DNA of 64,000 nucleotides from contig NZ_WOFB01000016.1 of NCBI RefSeq assembly GCF_009733865.1, positions 1-64,000 of the forward strand, read 5' to 3'. Of the stretch, positions 35,449 through 43,576 are shown in pieces. The notes under the pieces are model-generated. The model made no database searches. It was not told where the DNA came from and saw only the letters and a list, made by a program, of their open reading frames with translations. Every line of letters starts with the position of its first letter. The first letter of the stretch is position 1. The translations under genes and the position numbers were made by a program. The DNA is from Oceanobacillus salinisoli. Lineage in GTDB: Bacteria > Bacillota > Bacilli > Bacillales > Amphibacillaceae.

Positions 35449-36090
35449 TTAAGCAATTACCCCTTGTTCCATTTGTTCCTTCATGCTTTTAGCTACTGCA
35501 TTTTTATTTTCCTGGTTAGCAATTCCCCCACCAACAATAATCAAATCCGGTTTTGCGTTAATGGCTTCCTGCAGCTTTTCTTGTTTGATTCCACCAGCAA
35601 TTGCTGTTTTAGCATTTTTGACTACTTTTTTAATCTTATGAAGGTCTGCAAATGAATCTTTACCCTCCGCTTGCAAATCATATCCCGTATGGACACAAAT
35701 ATAATCAGCTCCAAGCTTGTCAATTTCTTCCGCACGCGCTTGAATATCTTTGACACCTATCATATCTACTAAAATTTCTACTCCCTGTTTTTTCGCTTCT
35801 TCTATTGCCCCTTTAATGGAAGCATCTTCTGCCTGTGCTAAAATCGTGACAATATCAGCCCCTTCTTCAGCCGCTCCAGCAACTTCATAACCCGCTGCAT
35901 CCATAATTTTCTCATCTGCCAACACTTGAAGATTAGGAAATGCCTTCTTCATTTCTTTCACTGCACGAAGCCCTTCTCTATTAATGACAGGTGTACCAAG
36001 TTCGACAATATCAATATATTCTTTAACCTCACTTACTATTTCAATGGCTTCCTCTGTATTAACAAGATCTAATGCTAATTGTAATTTCAT
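35449..36090 (-). CDS. hxlA: 3-hexulose-6-phosphate synthase
   Basis: 213 residues, full length. MKLQLALDLVNTEEAIEI, DEKIMDAAGYEV (about 59-70), VHTGYDLQ and AIAGGIKQEK show the Hps orotidine-decarboxylase-like barrel. It condenses formaldehyde with ribulose 5-phosphate. Together with HxlB it detoxifies or assimilates formaldehyde. GGAAGGGG precedes the ATG. Confidence 0.96.
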   Translation of the reverse strand: MKLQLALDLVNTEEAIEIVSEVKEYIDIVELGTPVINREGLRAVKEMKKAFPNLQVLADEKIMDAAGYEVAGAAEEGADIVTILAQAEDASIKGAIEEAKKQGVEILVDMIGVKDIQARAEEIDKLGADYICVHTGYDLQAEGKDSFADLHKIKKVVKNAKTAIAGGIKQEKLQEAINAKPDLIIVGGGIANQENKNAVAKSMKEQMEQGVIA

Positions 36091-36139
36091 GTATGTCTTC
36101 CCCTTCCTGAAAATGGTTTACCACTTTACTATAAAACGA

Positions 36140-36200
36140 ACTATCTCAATTTAAAAGTACGCACTTTTAACTCATATAGTGATGAAAAGTATACTGTAAA
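36140..36200 (-). promoter_or_regulatory. candidate HxlR sites ahead of hxlA
   Basis: The spacer before hxlA holds the inverted repeat AAAAGT-ACGC-ACTTTT and AAAAGTATACTG. Similar AAAAAGTATACC and AAGTATACTAAAAG text lies before hxlR (36645-36705). The shared AAAAGTATACT core suggests HxlR boxes at both promoters. Confidence 0.45.
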
Positions 36201-36214
36201 AATGATTTGCTGCA

Positions 36215-36246
36215 TAAAAAAAGGATAGTGTCTTTTCACACTACCC
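36215..36246 (-). terminator. terminator of hxlR
   Basis: On the minus strand GGGTAGTGT pairs with ACACTATCC, followed by TTTTTTT. It lies immediately past the hxlR stop codon, so hxlA needs its own promoter. Confidence 0.8.
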
Positions 36247-36624
36247 TTAATTTCTAGCACTGTCGTTGATCACAATCGAGTGGTCTAATGATTTATCTAG
36301 AAAATTTTTATACGACATTCCCCATTTATACATTTGTTCAAGGACCGGCATCAATGTTTCTCCTTGAGGTGTTAAGGAATATTCCACTTTTGGAGGTACA
36401 ACAGGATAAACTTCCCTGCGAACAATCAGATCCGATTCTAGTTCACGAAGTTGCGTAATAAGCATCCTTTGTGTAATACCTGGTATCATTCTTTTCAATT
36501 GATTAAACCGTAAAGTACCTTCCTTACCCAAATGCCAAAGAATAATCATTTTCCATTTACCACCAATAACATCTAAAGTCAGTTCTTTTTCACAATTATA
36601 TTCTTTCGCACATACATGTCCCAA
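36247..36624 (-). CDS. hxlR: HxlR-family formaldehyde-responsive regulator
   Basis: 125 residues, one winged helix-turn-helix. [20 protein letters not shown] and [20 protein letters not shown] are nearly the B. subtilis HxlR wording. Cys11, the formaldehyde-sensing residue in HxlR, is conserved when the TTG at 36624 is used; GGGGAG is 8 bases before it. It should activate hxlAB. Unlike B. subtilis, where hxlR is divergent from hxlAB, here it is upstream in the same direction. Confidence 0.92.
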   Translation of the reverse strand: MGHVCAKEYNCEKELTLDVIGGKWKMIILWHLGKEGTLRFNQLKRMIPGITQRMLITQLRELESDLIVRREVYPVVPPKVEYSLTPQGETLMPVLEQMYKWGMSYKNFLDKSLDHSIVINDSARN

Positions 36625-36792
36625 AATTTCTTCTCCCCTTTCGAAGGTATACTTTTTAATACTATATATTCAAAAAGTAACTATTATCTTTTAGTATACT
36701 TGAAACCAGACCAAAAATGCACCTAGGTTAACTGTAGAATGTTCTTGATTATGTTAATATAATATTCAAATACACGTTGAAGGAATGATTAG

Positions 36793-37323
36793 ATGGCTGC
36801 CCCAAACGAGAAAAGGAAGTATTCATATGGCGATTATCTGACATGGAATGAAGGGGAGAGGATTGAATTAATTGATGGAGAAATTTTCAATATGACACCT
36901 GCACCTTCACGTAGACACCAACAGATTCTTGGAGAGCTATTTACTGCATTTTCAGTTTTCTTGCGCGGGAAAGAATTTAAAGCTTTTTTTGCCCCTTTCG
37001 ATGTAAGATTATTAACAGAGAACAAACAGGATGACGATATAAATAATGTAGTTCAGCCCGATTTGTCGGTTGTGTGTGATCAAAATAAGCTTGACGACCA
37101 AGGCTGTAATGGAGCGCCAGACATGATTATTGAGATTCTATCCCCTTCATCTGTCAAACTAGATCGCTGGAAAAAATATCAGCTCTACGAAAAAGCAGGG
37201 GTAAAGGAATACTGGCTTGTTGACCCGGTAAACGAATCTGTAGAGATACATCTTTTAACCGATGAACATTATAAATTCCAAGGAGTATTCACAAAAGAGA
37301 TACTATTTCAGTACATGTTTTAA
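36793..37323 (+). CDS. Uma2-family (DUF820) PD-(D/E)XK endonuclease-like protein
   Basis: 176 residues. ERIELIDGEIFNMTPAPSRRHQQI opens the fold in two parts (ELIDGEIF, then PAPSRRHQ). The core has VVQPDLSVVCD, PDMIIEILSPSS and the terminal KYQLYEKAGVKEYWLVDP, the standard Uma2 sequence of Asp, Glu-x-x residues. These are common accessory nuclease-like proteins of unknown role. Solitary; diverges from hxlR. Confidence 0.88.
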   Translation: MAAPNEKRKYSYGDYLTWNEGERIELIDGEIFNMTPAPSRRHQQILGELFTAFSVFLRGKEFKAFFAPFDVRLLTENKQDDDINNVVQPDLSVVCDQNKLDDQGCNGAPDMIIEILSPSSVKLDRWKKYQLYEKAGVKEYWLVDPVNESVEIHLLTDEHYKFQGVFTKEILFQYMF

Positions 37324-37404
37324 CTGGTTTGGAAATAGAGTTATATCAAATATTTGCTTAAGGGATGTCCCTTTGTCCATCTACCCACCAGGGACAGGTT
37401 TGAT

Positions 37405-37449
37405 GTGCCCCCCAAAAGTTAGAGTGAAAAACTAACTTTTAGGGTGCAC
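37405..37449. repeat. short palindrome resembling IS3-type ends
   Basis: GTGC...AAAAGTTAG (37414-37422) is mirrored by CTAACTTTT (37432-37440)...GCAC. The text CCCCAAAAGTTAGAG resembles the IS3-type end at 46679-46700. It may be two fused element ends or a bidirectional terminator for the genes on either side. Confidence 0.5.
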
Positions 37450-37473
37450 TACATACCTATCTCCTTGTCCTTA

Positions 37474-39132
37474 TCACCTAGCCTTTAATTCTCTTCTCAA
37501 AATTTTCCCGCTAATTTTTGTTTTTGGCAATTCGTCGAGAATTTCGATTTCTTTTGGCGCGACATGGGCTGCCAGATTATTTTTCACGAATAAACGAATC
37601 TCTTCCAATAATTCTTCCGACTCCTCATATCCACTACGGAGAGTAATAAACGCTTTTACAATCTCTCCCCGAATAGGGTCTGGTTTTCCGATTACACCCG
37701 CTTCACCAACAGCCGGATGTTCAATTAACTTACTTTCGACTTCAAATGGGCTAATTCTTTCTCCGGAGGAATTAATGATATCATCACTCCGGCTTTGGAA
37801 AAATACATAATCATCCTCATCTTGTATGGCTAAATCACCTGATAAATACCAGCCTTCGTATTTAAAATAATTATCAAATTTTTCTTTATTCCCCCATATT
37901 TCCTTCATTAATCCCGGCCATGGAGTACGAACAGCAAGCTGGCCAATGGAGCCGCGTGGCAATTCATTTCCTTCCTCATCTAAAATACCGACCTGAATTC
38001 CTGGAAATGGTCTTCCCATCGAACCGGGCTTGATGTCCTCGGATGGAAAATTCACTACTAAATGTCCACCGGTCTCGGTCATCCACCAAGTATCATGGAT
38101 ACGAACACCTAATTTTTCCCATGCCCAATAAATAACTTCAGGATTTAAAGGTTCCCCGACACTCAATACATGCCGGACTGAAGACAAATCATACTTTTCC
38201 AATAAATCCTCTTGAGATAAGAGCATACGGAAAGCAGTTGGAGCACTGTACCATATCGTTATTTTCAAATCCTCAATTAACTGATACCAAGCTTCCGCAC
38301 TAAAACGTCCACCTTGAATTACAATGGTAGCTCTATTTAACCATGGTGCAAATAATCCATAAACACTGCCGGTTACCCAGCCTGGATGAGAGGTACACCA
38401 ATACACATCATTATCCTTTATATCTAACACCCATTTTCCGGAAATATAATGATGAACGACCGCGCGATGAGCATGCAACACTCCTTTTGGTTTACCCGTT
38501 GAGCCGCTTGTATAATGAATGATTAAGCCATCTTCTGGATCAACCCATTCCACGATATTCTCAGTAGCAGCGTCAACCGGTACACTTTCTATATCTTCCG
38601 CAAACAATATCGTTTCTAGTGATGGAATTTCCTCATGCGGCACTCTTTTCACCATCTCTTTATCTGTAATAAGTACCTTTCCCCCACAGTCGTTAATTCG
38701 CTCTTTCACCGCTTCACGCATAAACGCCTCAAATAATGGACCAGCAATGGCCCCTATTTTTATGATGGCCAGTATGGAAATATAGCACTCCGGCGTCTTT
38801 GGCAAGAAGACAAACACTCTGTCCCCCTTTTTCACACCAATTTTTTTTAACACCCTTGCATAATGATCCGTCTTTTCTTTTACCTCTTTAAATGTATAGG
38901 TTTGCTTTTCATCGCCATTTACATAGTGAAGGGCGATTTTGTCACCATATCCTTCCTCAACATGCCGGTCAATCGTTTCATATGCAGCATTGACTTTCCC
39001 GTTTGCTCTAATAAAATCCCTTCCCATATCATCCCATGAAAATTCAGCTTTTATCTGATTATAATTGGATAAATTGTATAAATGACCTTTTAAGGGTGGA
39101 ATCCGTTTACTTGCTTGAATAATCTCTGACAT
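37474..39132 (-). CDS. AcsA-like acyl/acetyl-CoA synthetase
   Basis: 552 residues, an ANL-superfamily AMP-forming ligase very close in wording to B. subtilis AcsA: GAIAGPLFEAFM, P-loop YTSGSTGKPKGV (about 211-222), WVTGSVYG, DTWWMTETGG and YLSGD, and the C-terminal catalytic Lys region PKTKISGKILRR. It activates a carboxylic acid to its acyl-CoA. It is the fourth gene of an S-box operon with an SsuA/C/B-like importer, so it may activate a sulfur-containing or sulfonated acid, not acetate. That inference rests only on context. 12 bp from the ATPase gene. Confidence 0.88.
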   Translation of the reverse strand: MSEIIQASKRIPPLKGHLYNLSNYNQIKAEFSWDDMGRDFIRANGKVNAAYETIDRHVEEGYGDKIALHYVNGDEKQTYTFKEVKEKTDHYARVLKKIGVKKGDRVFVFLPKTPECYISILAIIKIGAIAGPLFEAFMREAVKERINDCGGKVLITDKEMVKRVPHEEIPSLETILFAEDIESVPVDAATENIVEWVDPEDGLIIHYTSGSTGKPKGVLHAHRAVVHHYISGKWVLDIKDNDVYWCTSHPGWVTGSVYGLFAPWLNRATIVIQGGRFSAEAWYQLIEDLKITIWYSAPTAFRMLLSQEDLLEKYDLSSVRHVLSVGEPLNPEVIYWAWEKLGVRIHDTWWMTETGGHLVVNFPSEDIKPGSMGRPFPGIQVGILDEEGNELPRGSIGQLAVRTPWPGLMKEIWGNKEKFDNYFKYEGWYLSGDLAIQDEDDYVFFQSRSDDIINSSGERISPFEVESKLIEHPAVGEAGVIGKPDPIRGEIVKAFITLRSGYEESEELLEEIRLFVKNNLAAHVAPKEIEILDELPKTKISGKILRRELKAR

Positions 39133-39144
39133 CGTTATCTCTCC

Positions 39145-39879
39145 TTATGAAGTTTTTACATTCAAATCAAGGCTTTCTAAAATCTCTGCTTTATAGGTTG
39201 CTAATTGCTTGCTTGCCCTATCACGTGGACGGGGGTCCTTGATCCTAATTTCTTTATGCAATTCCCCAGGCTGACCTCGTAAAATAATGATCCTATCACA
39301 TAAATAGGTTGCTTCATCAATATCATGTGTTACTAAAACTATTGTAGATTTATAGGCTTTCCAAATATCTAACAGTAAATCCTGTAACTGCATTTTCGTA
39401 AAGGCATCCAGCGCACTAAATGGTTCATCTAATAAGAGGATTTCCGGAGAAGTGACCAGTGCTCGTGCAATTGCTACACGCTGAGCCATCCCACCGGATA
39501 ATTGCCTTGGGTAAAGTTCCCCACTTTCCTCTAGACCAACATTTTTTAAATACTCTTTGGCACGGACAATTTTCCCCTTTTTATCTCCCTTCAACCCAAA
39601 GGTGACATTATCCAGTACCGTTAACCACGGAAATAATCGCGGTTCCTGAAAGATAAATCCGGTCGTGTCCTGGATTTCTTTTTCCGTATTTCCGTTAATA
39701 GCGATGTCGCCGTCATAGTCACTATCCAGCCCGGATATCGCACGCAATAATGTACTTTTCCCACAACCACTTGTTCCAAGGAGCCCAATAATTTCACCAT
39801 GCTCTGCAAAAAAAGAGATGTTGTTCACTGCTTGCTTCCCGTCGAATAAGCGACTTACATTTCTTAATTCCAAACTCAC
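39145..39879 (-). CDS. ABC importer ATPase, SsuB/TauB type
   Basis: 244 residues, normal SsuB length. Walker A GTSGCGKST (about 35-43), FQEPRLFPWLTV, signature LSGGMAQR and Walker B LLLDEPFSALD are intact; the FQEPRLFPW and SGGMAQR forms are typical of nitrate/sulfonate/taurine importers. Partners are the permease and receptor encoded upstream. A 139-bp gap with a repeat separates it from the permease gene. Confidence 0.93.
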   Translation of the reverse strand: MSLELRNVSRLFDGKQAVNNISFFAEHGEIIGLLGTSGCGKSTLLRAISGLDSDYDGDIAINGNTEKEIQDTTGFIFQEPRLFPWLTVLDNVTFGLKGDKKGKIVRAKEYLKNVGLEESGELYPRQLSGGMAQRVAIARALVTSPEILLLDEPFSALDAFTKMQLQDLLLDIWKAYKSTIVLVTHDIDEATYLCDRIIILRGQPGELHKEIRIKDPRPRDRASKQLATYKAEILESLDLNVKTS

Positions 39880-39907
39880 CTAATCTACCTCCTATCCCTA
39901 TGATTTT

Positions 39908-39954
39908 AGAAAAACTCGCATTCGCTCGTCCTTTTGCGAATGGGTAGTTTTTCT
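39908..39954. terminator. long hairpin inside the importer operon
   Basis: AGAAAAACT and AGTTTTTCT form an outer stem; CATTCGC and GCGAATG an inner one. It adjoins repeat copy 2. It could attenuate or process the transcript between permease and ATPase genes. Confidence 0.5.
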
Positions 39955-40022
39955 TATACTTAGGACGTTAAAATTTTTGCTACGTCGAAAAACTTCTTTG
40001 CTAAAAATTCACACTTTCCTAA
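39946..40022. repeat. dispersed inverted-repeat element, copy 2
   Basis: Starts AGTTTTTCTTATACTTAGGA, then TTAAAATTTTTGC and GCTAAAAATTC as diverged inner arms, ending with a CACTTTCC tail that overlaps the permease stop codon. Counterpart of 29035-29110. Confidence 0.65.
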
Positions 40023-40870
40023 CGTGGAACAAAACTGTCCTGCCAGCTTAAAGCTCGTTTTTCAACCAATTTCAAAATCCAATCTGATAGTTTTCCGATT
40101 ATTGCAAACAAAATAATACTTGCAATGATGGTCTCAGGGGAAAGTGTATTTTGACCGAGCACTAGCAAGTAGCCTAATCCTTTACTTGCACCCATCAGTT
40201 CAGCTGCAACGACAAACATCCATCCTAAGCCAAGACCGCTGCGTAACCCGACGAGAAAAGATGGTAATGCAGCTGGAAGGATAACCCTTTTAATTAATTG
40301 AAATGTATTTAGACCATACATTTTACCAACTTCAATTAATTTCCGGTCCACCCCAGTAATCCCACTTACAATATTTAAATAAACTGGGAAAAATACGCCA
40401 ACTGCAATCATCGTTATTTTTGACGGTTCACCAATTCCCATCCACAAAATAAATAATGGAACCCATGCCAGAGACGGTATCGACCGAAACGCCTGAATCA
40501 TCGGATCAAATAGCTGTTCAGCCTTTTTATAAAATCCAACAAAAGAACCTAAAATAACCGCAGCTATAGTTCCTAATACAAATCCTACTAACACCCGAAA
40601 TGTCGTTATCCCAATATGATTCCACAAGCTGCCGTCCTGTGCCATTTCCCGTATCGTTTCTACAATTGCTGACGGTGCTGGGAGTTGGTAAGCGGGAAAC
40701 ACTCCTATCCTGCTAAAAATCTCCCAAACAATGACAAGCGTTATCGGTATAATACTTCCCAAAGCTACAGCCTCTCCACCTCTAAAATCCCGTTTTGTCC
40801 TTTCACCCTTCTTTTTATTTATTCGGTTCGTAACCGCAACAGGTGATGCGAGCTCTCCTTTATGCTTCAT
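40019..40870 (-). CDS. ABC importer permease, SsuC/TauC type
   Basis: 283 residues, six predicted helices after a charged N-terminal tail of about 35. The motif QAFRSIPSLAWVPLFILWMGIGE and the EAA-like GLNTFQLIKRVILPAALPSF are typical of the nitrate/sulfonate importers. 24 bp from the receptor gene. Confidence 0.92.
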   Translation of the reverse strand: MKHKGELASPVAVTNRINKKKGERTKRDFRGGEAVALGSIIPITLVIVWEIFSRIGVFPAYQLPAPSAIVETIREMAQDGSLWNHIGITTFRVLVGFVLGTIAAVILGSFVGFYKKAEQLFDPMIQAFRSIPSLAWVPLFILWMGIGEPSKITMIAVGVFFPVYLNIVSGITGVDRKLIEVGKMYGLNTFQLIKRVILPAALPSFLVGLRSGLGLGWMFVVAAELMGASKGLGYLLVLGQNTLSPETIIASIILFAIIGKLSDWILKLVEKRALSWQDSFVPR

Positions 40871-40893
40871 GATCTTCCCTCCTCCAAAATGTA

Positions 40894-41874
40894 TTATTCA
40901 CTCCCAATTACATCTTCTGCAAAGGACGAATCTATTAATTCAGTAGTAAGTTCCACAATATCAGCTGCTTCATCAATTACTCCACCCTCTTGCAGAATTT
41001 GACCTGCTTCCACTAGTGCTTCATGATGAATGTCACCAGGAATTGGTTCTGAAAAGTCATTCCGTTCCAATTGCTTCAAAGCAACGTCTATTTCAATATT
41101 TGCCTCTTCCGCTAAAATTTCTGCTGCTTCCTCCGGGTTCTCTATTACCCATTTTCTTGCACGCTCATAAACCTCAATTACCCGATGGACATAGTTGGGA
41201 TAATGCTTTGAAAAATCCTCTCTCACATTTAAAAACCCGTATGTATTAAAATCAGGATTCCGGTAAAATAATTCAGAATCAGACTCCAGTTCCAGCCTTG
41301 CCATATGCGGATCAAGTCCTGCCCATGCATCAACAGAACCAGATGTTAATGCAGATGCTCCGTCTCCATGCTGAAGGTTTACTATCTCTACATCATCGGC
41401 TGATACTCCTTCTTCATTTAGGGAACGAAGCAAAAAGATATAAGGATCCGTTCCCAGCGTCGCAGCCACTTGTTTTCCTTCCAAGTCCTGAACGGTCTTC
41501 ACACCAGAATCCGGATTCGTTACCAGTGCTGTCCATTCCGGCTTTGAAAAAATATACACGTTTTTAATTGGTGCCCCATTTGCTTTTGACATTAATGAAG
41601 CAGCACCAGCAGCTGAGCCAAAATCAATACTATTGCTATTGAGGAATTCTAGAGCCTTATTACTTCCCTGGCTTAAAACCCACTCAACCCCTATACCTTC
41701 CTCACTAAACTCCTCTTCCAACCAGCCGAATTCTTTTAAAACTAAACTCGTTGGCGAATAATACGCATAATCCAGTCTAATTTTCTCCGGGTTCTCTCCC
41801 GAACTCGCCTCCGAGCATCCTGCAAGCAATACAAAAGCAATGACACCAATACTTAAATACATTAATTTTTTCAT
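40894..41874 (-). CDS. SsuA/NrtT-family substrate-binding lipoprotein
   Basis: 326 residues with a lipoprotein signal peptide: MKKLMYLS, hydrophobic core, LLAGC (lipidated Cys near 20). The mature part shows the aliphatic sulfonate/taurine/nitrate receptor fold: YYSPTSLVLKEFGWLEEEF, NSIDFGSAAGAAS, GVKTVQDLEGKQVAATLGTD split as GKQVAATLGTD. First gene after the S-box leader. The ligand is probably an organosulfur compound. Confidence 0.9.
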   Translation of the reverse strand: MKKLMYLSIGVIAFVLLAGCSEASSGENPEKIRLDYAYYSPTSLVLKEFGWLEEEFSEEGIGVEWVLSQGSNKALEFLNSNSIDFGSAAGAASLMSKANGAPIKNVYIFSKPEWTALVTNPDSGVKTVQDLEGKQVAATLGTDPYIFLLRSLNEEGVSADDVEIVNLQHGDGASALTSGSVDAWAGLDPHMARLELESDSELFYRNPDFNTYGFLNVREDFSKHYPNYVHRVIEVYERARKWVIENPEEAAEILAEEANIEIDVALKQLERNDFSEPIPGDIHHEALVEAGQILQEGGVIDEAADIVELTTELIDSSFAEDVIGSE

Positions 41875-42252
41875 TTTCCATAACCTCCTTTAATTATTGA
41901 CCAAGGGAATAGATTGTGATCGCTTAAAAAGTCGACATTTTCAAAATTAAATAACTCTACCAGCTAACCTTTAGACCAACCTAATTAGAATCCACCTACA
42001 CCTAGTAGTGGTATTGTTATCTTGTTTTATATTTTTTGGTACCTCAAACAGAGAACCATCCCCCTATTCCAATACAATGAAACCTTAGAAAACCTGCCGT
42101 TCACCAAACTTTTAGGTGAACGCCCCAGTTGCACTTATACAGATAAGAAAGTTTTATATTTTATTATCTGTTTAAATACGCTTACAATATGTCTTGTTAA
42201 ATAAAAGAATACTTTCAGCCCACATACCAAATCCATCTTTTTTATACCAATT
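41875..42252 (-). other. long untranslated stretch between riboswitch and receptor gene
   Basis: About 380 bp of AT-rich sequence between the riboswitch terminator and the receptor start. GGAGG lies before the start codon. I see no gene or clear structure in the remainder. Confidence 0.5.
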
Positions 42253-42283
42253 AAAAAACCCCCTTCCTATAAGAAGAGGGTTA
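42253..42283 (-). terminator. riboswitch expression-platform terminator
   Basis: On the minus strand AACCCTCTTCTT pairs with AGGAAGGGGGTT and ends in TTTT. It follows the S-box aptamer. Confidence 0.92.
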
Positions 42284-42298
42284 TCATCTACGTTCCAC

Positions 42299-42410
42299 TC
42301 TTCTTATCTGTCAGGATCTTCTCCTGCAGGAATTAGCACCTTACTAAACTATTAGCCTAGTAGGTTGCCGGGCATCGTAGGGCCAGTCCCTCCGCCACTC
42401 TTGATAAGAA
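42299..42410 (-). promoter_or_regulatory. SAM-I (S-box) riboswitch
   Basis: Reading leftwards: CTTATCAAGAG, GGCGGAGGGACTGGCCC, GATGCCCGGCAACC, a P3 stem, AAGGTGCTAATTCCTGCAG and GATAAGAAGAG. This is a textbook S-box and predicts induction of the importer/ligase operon when SAM is low. Confidence 0.97.
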
Positions 42411-42447
42411 ACACTAAATTATCTATTAATTTTCAATCTTGTGATAC

Positions 42448-42476
42448 ATATTATCACGAGTAATTTTTATTGTCAA
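42448..42476 (-). promoter_or_regulatory. promoter of the S-box importer operon
   Basis: On the minus strand TTGACA, a 17-base spacer and TAATAT, about 38 bp ahead of the aptamer. Confidence 0.8.
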
Positions 42477-42539
42477 TAACTTTATGAAGGAGGATATATC
42501 CTTATTTGGAAAAGTCGTTTTTACCATTCTTATTTATTT

Positions 42540-42795
42540 CTTTCTCAATCGATTTCGGGGTTAGTGCTGCACAATTTGGTCTTTGGATCGCGTGATTTCA
42601 GGGTAGTGTTGCTCGGTTTGGTCTTTGGCTAGCGCGATTCCAGGGCGGTGCCGATCGGTTTGGTCTTTGGCTCGTGCGATTTCGGGACAGTGCCGATTGA
42701 TTCAATCGGGTCGCGCACGATTTGACGCCTGACTCAATCGATTTCAGAAAGGTCACGCACGTTCAAATCGGCGGCTCAATCGATCCAAGGCACTA
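42540..42795 (+). repeat. degenerate minisatellite, 21-bp period (locus 6)
   Basis: At least ten consecutive units near 21 bp. Alternate units are better conserved: GTTTGGTCTTTGGCTAGCGC(G) versus ATTCCAGGGCGGTGCCGATC(G), giving a 42-bp higher-order period as at 4211. All begin with NTTT and end in a CG box. No gene in this interval. Confidence 0.82.
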
Positions 42796-42931
42796 CCCTA
42801 CTGCCCTGAAAAATTTTCCCTAAATGGAATAATTTCTGGTAAAATAGTACTAATGAAGGGAGGACTTAGTAATCATTAAAACTAAGTAAAATAGAATCAT
42901 AAATTTTTAGATCATAGGAGAACAACGAAAT

Positions 42932-43567
42932 ATGAGTTATTGTACAAATTGTGGAAATGAAATAAAGGCTTCTGCCAAATTTTGTGGGAATTGTGGTTCC
43001 AAGCGAATAGACTTAGAGCAAAACCCAGAAACTGTTACAGCTAGCACCCATTATTCAGAAACATCAGAGACTGAACGGAATCCTCAGCCTATTCAAAACG
43101 GAAGCCAGAAGCAAAGCCAAGCAAAAATTCAAAATAACAAAACACAATACCAACATATCAGCACTACCAAAGGAAAACCGATAACCATCGCTACTATTCT
43201 TGTAGCAATTATTCTAGGTATTATCATGCTTATTTCTGATAACGGGTTAAATTCGTATCTATCCTGGGGTGGTGGGGAATCATTTGTCATTACGACCCTG
43301 CTGATTATGATTGCTTTACAAATTCTATTACTCTTTTTAAGCAGCAAAAGAAAAAGCTATATCCTATTAATTCCTGCTATTATCAGCTTATTTAATATTA
43401 TACCAATTTATACAACCTACATGGACTTTAAGAATTGGGCAGAATACCAAGGAATGTATACCCACCAAATCGTTGCAGGGGAACTGGCATTACTTTTAAG
43501 CTATCTGATATTTTTCATAGCAGCTGCCGCATTAAATATCATATTCTTATTTAAGAAAAAGAAATAG
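42932..43567 (+). CDS. zinc-ribbon membrane protein
   Basis: 211 residues. An N-terminal double-zinc-knuckle ribbon, CTNCGNEIKASAKFCGNCGS (about 4-23), is followed by a polar linker (25-83) and four predicted membrane helices. This layout is common in Gram-positive proteins of unknown role. First gene of a three-gene plus-strand unit (9-bp and 12-bp gaps). Confidence 0.8.
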   Translation: MSYCTNCGNEIKASAKFCGNCGSKRIDLEQNPETVTASTHYSETSETERNPQPIQNGSQKQSQAKIQNNKTQYQHISTTKGKPITIATILVAIILGIIMLISDNGLNSYLSWGGGESFVITTLLIMIALQILLLFLSSKRKSYILLIPAIISLFNIIPIYTTYMDFKNWAEYQGMYTHQIVAGELALLLSYLIFFIAAAALNIIFLFKKKK

Positions 43568-43576
43568 GGTGAAAGC

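Noticed and set aside
37474-39132. Calling the ligase a housekeeping acetyl-CoA synthetase
   Set aside because: Sequence resembles AcsA, but position in an S-box importer operon makes the substrate uncertain, so no gene symbol was given.
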